The position numbers were made by a program, and so were the translations under genes. A model generated the notes under the pieces. The model was not told the DNA's origin and did not search any database. It saw nothing but the letters and a program-made list of their open reading frames with translations. Below, in pieces: positions 27,211-30,170 of a stretch of DNA of 30,170 nucleotides (positions are counted from its first letter, which is position 1; each line of letters begins with the position of its first letter). Origin of the DNA: a virus; the IMG/VR virus record IMGVR_UViG_3300044833_000079, positions 1-30,170 of that record; one strand, written 5' to 3'.

Positions 27211-27563
27211 ACCGCGCCGCGCTCCAAATCAGCACCAGCACCAGCGCCATCAACAGCGCCACCCGTCTGCTCGACGCCACGGGTGCGCTGGTCCCGTCCG
27301 CGCCCGCGCCGGCCGTCAAGGTGGATGTCCGCACCCTGCCGGTGATCGCCGCCGACGCGCTGCCGCTACTGCCCAGGGGGATCGAGGCGCGGCTGTATCA
27401 AGACCCCGATAGCGGTCATGGTCATCGCATCATTCTCTGGTGGCCGGTGCATGAAATTGCGGTTGAACTGTCGCTGGCCGCGCAGGTCGCCGACCGCAGC
27501 ACCGTCACGCGGCTCGCCGACACGATGGTCGCCAGCATCGCCAAGTTGGCGAGGTCCAAATAA
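27207..27563 (+). CDS. small phage protein, tandem paralog of previous gene
   Basis: From ATG at 27207 the product has 118 residues (MNRAALQISTSTSAINSATR...). The head is Ser/Ala/Thr-rich; the core is LPRGIEARLYQDPDSGHGHR and IILWWPVHEIAVELSLAAQV, with a helical tail. It overlaps the portal start by one base (TAATG), so the pair is translated just ahead of the portal. Possible virion or regulatory role, not shown by motif. Confidence 0.78.
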   Translation: MNRAALQISTSTSAINSATRLLDATGALVPSAPAPAVKVDVRTLPVIAADALPLLPRGIEARLYQDPDSGHGHRIILWWPVHEIAVELSLAAQVADRSTVTRLADTMVASIAKLARSK

Positions 27564-29974
27564 TGGCGCAGGACCCGCTGAAGCCCCGCGATAACGGCCG
27601 TATCCGGTTGCCACCGGTTGACGGCGGCATGAACAAGATCAGCCCGGCGTTCAAGATGGACGACAAGGGCACGGCGCTGGGTGCGCCAAAAGGCAACAAA
27701 GCCGCCCACGAAAAGCTGCTGGAGCGCATCCGCAAGCGCATGGAGCGGGCGATCGCGGCGGAGTCGGAAAATCGCAAGGCGGCTCTGGACGACCGCAAGT
27801 TCAAGAAGGGCGATCAATGGCCGAGCGAGGTGGTGGCGCAACGCAACCTCGATAAGCGGCCATGCTTGACGATCAACAAATTACCGACGTTCGTTCACCA
27901 AATTACCAATGATCAACGGCAGAACCGGCCAAGTATCAATATCAGCCCGGTCGGCGATCGCGGCGATCCGGAAGTCGCCAAGATGTACCGTGGCCTGATC
28001 CGCCACATCGAACGCGATAGCGCCGCCGACATCGCCTATGACACGGCGTTTGACGACGCGGTTTCGATGGGCTGGGGCTATTGGCGGGTGTTGACCGAAT
28101 GGGAAGCGCCGGACTCTTTCAATCTGGTGCTGGTCATCCGCCGCATCCGCAACCCGTTCACGGTCTACCTCGACCCGGCGCACCAAGACCCGACCGGCGC
28201 GGATGCGAAATGGGGGTTCATCACCGACCTGATCCCACGCGAGGAATTCGACGAGAAATATCCCGACGCTGATCCGATGCCGTACACCGCCGGTGGCATC
28301 GGTGAGACCCTGAAAAACTGGATCAACAAGGATGAGGTGCGGATCGCCGAATACTTCGAGATCGAATATAAAACCCGCACTCTGGTGGAACTCAGCAACG
28401 GTCATTCGGGCTGGGAAGACGAGTTGGCCGAGATCACCCAGGCGGCGATAGCGCGCGGCAAGATCACCGTCGTCGATGAGCGAGAAGCCCGCTGCCCAAA
28501 AGTCATGTGGTACAAGGTCACCGCCAAAGACGTGCTGATGGAACGCGAATGGCCGGGCACCACCATCCCCATCGTCAGAGTGATCGGCGAAGAGATCGAT
28601 ATCGAGGGCAAGGTTCTGCTCAACGGGGTGGTCCGCCACGCCAAAGATGCGCAGCGGATGTACAATTTTTGGAAGACGGCCGAGACCGAACTCGTTGCTT
28701 TGGCTCCGAAAGCGCCGTGGGTCGTCGAAGAGGGCCAGATCGAAGGCCACGAAGACGAATTCAAAATGGCCAACATCCGGTCGATGCCCTACCTCAGCTA
28801 CAAGGGCACCTCGATTGCCGGCACACCGGCACCGCCGCCGCAGCGCCAGCAATTCGCCGGGGTGCCGGCGGGGGTGGTGCAGGCCGCGCAGGGGGCGGCG
28901 CAGGACATGATGGCAACCACCGGCATCCGGTTCGACGCCACCATGAACGAGCGGATGATCGACGAATCCGGCAAGGCGATCCGCGAGTTGCGCCGCTCCG
29001 GTGACGTTGGCAATTTCCATTTCGTGGACAACCTCGCAAGGTCATTGCGCCGCACCGGCGAAATCCTGGTCGAGTTGATCCCGCTGATCTATGCCGACGC
29101 CCGCACCATCACTATTCTCCGCGAAGACGACAAAGAGGAGCAGGTCGGCATCGATCCGTCCCTGCCGAACGCCTCCGGGGAGATGCGCCGGCAGCAGGAC
29201 GGCAAGCGGATCAAGCTGTTCAACCCGAAGGTGGGCAAATACGGCGTCACCGTCACGGTCGGGCCGTCTTATGCAACGAAGCGGATCGAAGCGAGCGAGA
29301 ATATGATGAATTTCGCCCGCGCGATGCCGCAGACGGCGGCGCTGATCGCCGATCTGATCGCCAAGAACCAGGATTGGCCGGGTGCGGAGGAGATCGCCGC
29401 CCGGCTCGCCAAGACGCTGCCGCCGAACCTGTTGCAACCGGACATGAAGGACGTCACGCCGCAGATCCAGGCGATCATCTCATCGCAGGAAGCGCAGATC
29501 AAAGACCTCAGCCAGAAGCTCCAGCAGGCGATAGCGGCGGTCACCGACAAGAAGGCCGACCGCGAGGTGCTGATGGAGCAGATCAAGCACGATTTCGAGG
29601 CGCGGTTGTTGAAGATCGCCGCCGATACCGAGACCAAGATCGCCGCACTCCAGCAGAAGGCCGACGCACACCACCAGACCCAGATCGGCGACCACCTCCA
29701 ACAGTTGGGCGAGGAGGTCGGCAATCTGATCCAGACCATGGATGCCGGTTCACAACAGCCGGCTGCGCCCGGTCAGCCGGCGAACGACCAGGGCGCGGCC
29801 GCGCAGCCGGGGGCCGGTGGTGGCCAGCCCGCCGAGGCGCAGAAGGGCGCGGCCGCGCCGGATGAGGCACCACCGCCAGAGGCATTGCGCCACCTGAAGC
29901 CCGGCCGCGTCACCACGTTCGGTAATGGCCAGAAATGGACCCTTCAAAACGGCCAGCCGGTCCGGGCCGCATGA
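27563..29974 (+). CDS. portal protein, P22-like
   Basis: The 803-residue product has a basic head, then the P22-type portal core: FKKGDQWPSEVVAQRNLDKR, PCLTINKLPTFVHQITNDQR, QNRPSINISPV, YDTAFDDAVSMGWGYWRVLT, and VYLDPAHQDPTGADAKWGF. Portals form a 12-subunit ring at one capsid vertex through which the terminase packs DNA. The C-terminal third is a long coiled coil (about 640-730, QAQIKDLSQKLQQAIAAV region) plus a Pro/Gln/Ala/Gly-rich tail. P22 portal is about 725 residues, so this one is somewhat longer, mainly in the tail. TerL is about 13 kb upstream. Confidence 0.9.
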   Translation: MAQDPLKPRDNGRIRLPPVDGGMNKISPAFKMDDKGTALGAPKGNKAAHEKLLERIRKRMERAIAAESENRKAALDDRKFKKGDQWPSEVVAQRNLDKRPCLTINKLPTFVHQITNDQRQNRPSINISPVGDRGDPEVAKMYRGLIRHIERDSAADIAYDTAFDDAVSMGWGYWRVLTEWEAPDSFNLVLVIRRIRNPFTVYLDPAHQDPTGADAKWGFITDLIPREEFDEKYPDADPMPYTAGGIGETLKNWINKDEVRIAEYFEIEYKTRTLVELSNGHSGWEDELAEITQAAIARGKITVVDEREARCPKVMWYKVTAKDVLMEREWPGTTIPIVRVIGEEIDIEGKVLLNGVVRHAKDAQRMYNFWKTAETELVALAPKAPWVVEEGQIEGHEDEFKMANIRSMPYLSYKGTSIAGTPAPPPQRQQFAGVPAGVVQAAQGAAQDMMATTGIRFDATMNERMIDESGKAIRELRRSGDVGNFHFVDNLARSLRRTGEILVELIPLIYADARTITILREDDKEEQVGIDPSLPNASGEMRRQQDGKRIKLFNPKVGKYGVTVTVGPSYATKRIEASENMMNFARAMPQTAALIADLIAKNQDWPGAEEIAARLAKTLPPNLLQPDMKDVTPQIQAIISSQEAQIKDLSQKLQQAIAAVTDKKADREVLMEQIKHDFEARLLKIAADTETKIAALQQKADAHHQTQIGDHLQQLGEEVGNLIQTMDAGSQQPAAPGQPANDQGAAAQPGAGGGQPAEAQKGAAAPDEAPPPEALRHLKPGRVTTFGNGQKWTLQNGQPVRAA

Positions 29975-29988
29975 CAGGAGCAACGGCC

Positions 29989-30170
29989 ATGAGCGACCAA
30001 GCCAGGGATCAAGCGGACGCCATTGAGGCAATGCACCGCGCGATCTGCCAAGAGAATTGCGCGTTTCGTGGCGAACCAGCGTGCTGGGAGATCGAGGGCG
30101 AGTGGCCCAATCCGAATTGCGATGAACCGGGATGCCATGCCAAGGCGCTTGCCGCGATGTCGGCACTGAA
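29989..30170 (+). CDS. Cys-rich protein (partial, 5' end)
   Basis: From ATG at 29989 (AGGAG 8 bases upstream) the open frame runs off the window. It reads MSDQARDQADAIEAMHRAIC, QENCAFRGEPACWEIEGEWP, NPNCDEPGCHAKAL. Five or more Cys with a His suggest a metal site. An in-frame ATG at 29971 overlaps the portal stop (ATGA) and would add six residues. Function unknown. Confidence 0.7.
   Translation, partial: MSDQARDQADAIEAMHRAICQENCAFRGEPACWEIEGEWPNPNCDEPGCHAKALAAMSAL

Noticed and set aside
27881-29020. Minus-strand frame of 379 codons under the portal gene
   Set aside because: The plus strand encodes a clear portal protein; the opposite frame lacks motifs and a ribosome-binding site.
1-30170. 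tRNA genes, rRNA, CRISPR arrays, insertion sequences, integrase or att sites
   Set aside because: I looked for cloverleaf arms, regular spacer arrays, transposase motifs and tyrosine/serine recombinase motifs on both strands and saw none I could defend; a covariance-model and HMM search would be decisive.

Overview
The window is GC-rich, almost fully coding DNA from a tailed double-stranded DNA phage (or prophage-like element) of what is probably a proteobacterial host. The phage assignment rests on a small/large terminase pair (12676-14584), a P22-type portal protein (27563-29974), a DnaB-type replicative helicase, a RuvC-like resolvase, two DNA methyltransferases of different chemistry, and dozens of tiny, tightly overlapping genes. 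The P22-like portal suggests a short-tailed phage. The host is not certain. The C-terminal module of the large polysaccharide enzyme (18630-20615) resembles domains I associate with Acetobacteraceae, which would fit an alphaproteobacterium, but this is inference. I saw no integrase, excisionase, tRNA, rRNA, insertion sequence or CRISPR array.

Layout. (A) 1-6908, rightward: DNA metabolism and replication. Order: resolvase, small Zn-type protein, DPPY-type methyltransferase, two small Cys proteins, C5-cytosine methyltransferase, DnaB-like helicase, DUF1376-type replication protein, and two small genes. Start and stop codons mostly overlap (ATGA/TGATG), so this looks like one operon. Inside the DUF1376 gene lies a cluster of four 12-bp iterons, a 45-nt purine tract with a G-quadruplex motif, a hairpin and a CG repeat; it is a candidate replication origin. 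(B) 12205-6909, leftward: an early-type operon of about 14 small genes (HNH-like protein, coiled-coil membrane proteins, an HTH protein, a secreted Cys protein, several unknowns). Many gene junctions carry a repeated leader around AACAAGGACCGACA, often preceded by a GC-rich hairpin at the upstream stop codon. It converges on block A with no gap. (C) 12206-12386: AT-rich divergent control region. (D) 12387-18454, rightward: terminase pair followed by about 14 small genes, including a group with T/G-rich codon use that resembles actinophage families and a candidate Acb2/Tad1-type anti-defence protein. (E) 25940-18408, leftward: about 20 small genes ending in a large enzyme that joins a GH5-type glycosidase to an alpha/beta-hydrolase esterase. 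This block contains paralogous genes, duplicated gene junctions and one gene interrupted by an in-frame TGA. (F) 25941-26185: second divergent control region, with operator-like TTTCG/CGAAA half-sites and a 12-C run in a hairpin. (G) 26186-30170, rightward: four or five small genes including a tandem paralog pair, the portal gene, and the start of one more gene.

How it fits together. Blocks A and D/G hold replication and packaging. Methylation by two enzymes and the putative cyclic-nucleotide sponge would protect phage DNA and blunt host immunity. The GH5-esterase fusion would act on host polysaccharide. The terminase and portal genes are about 13 kb apart, with accessory blocks D (end) and E inserted between them, which is an uncommon arrangement.
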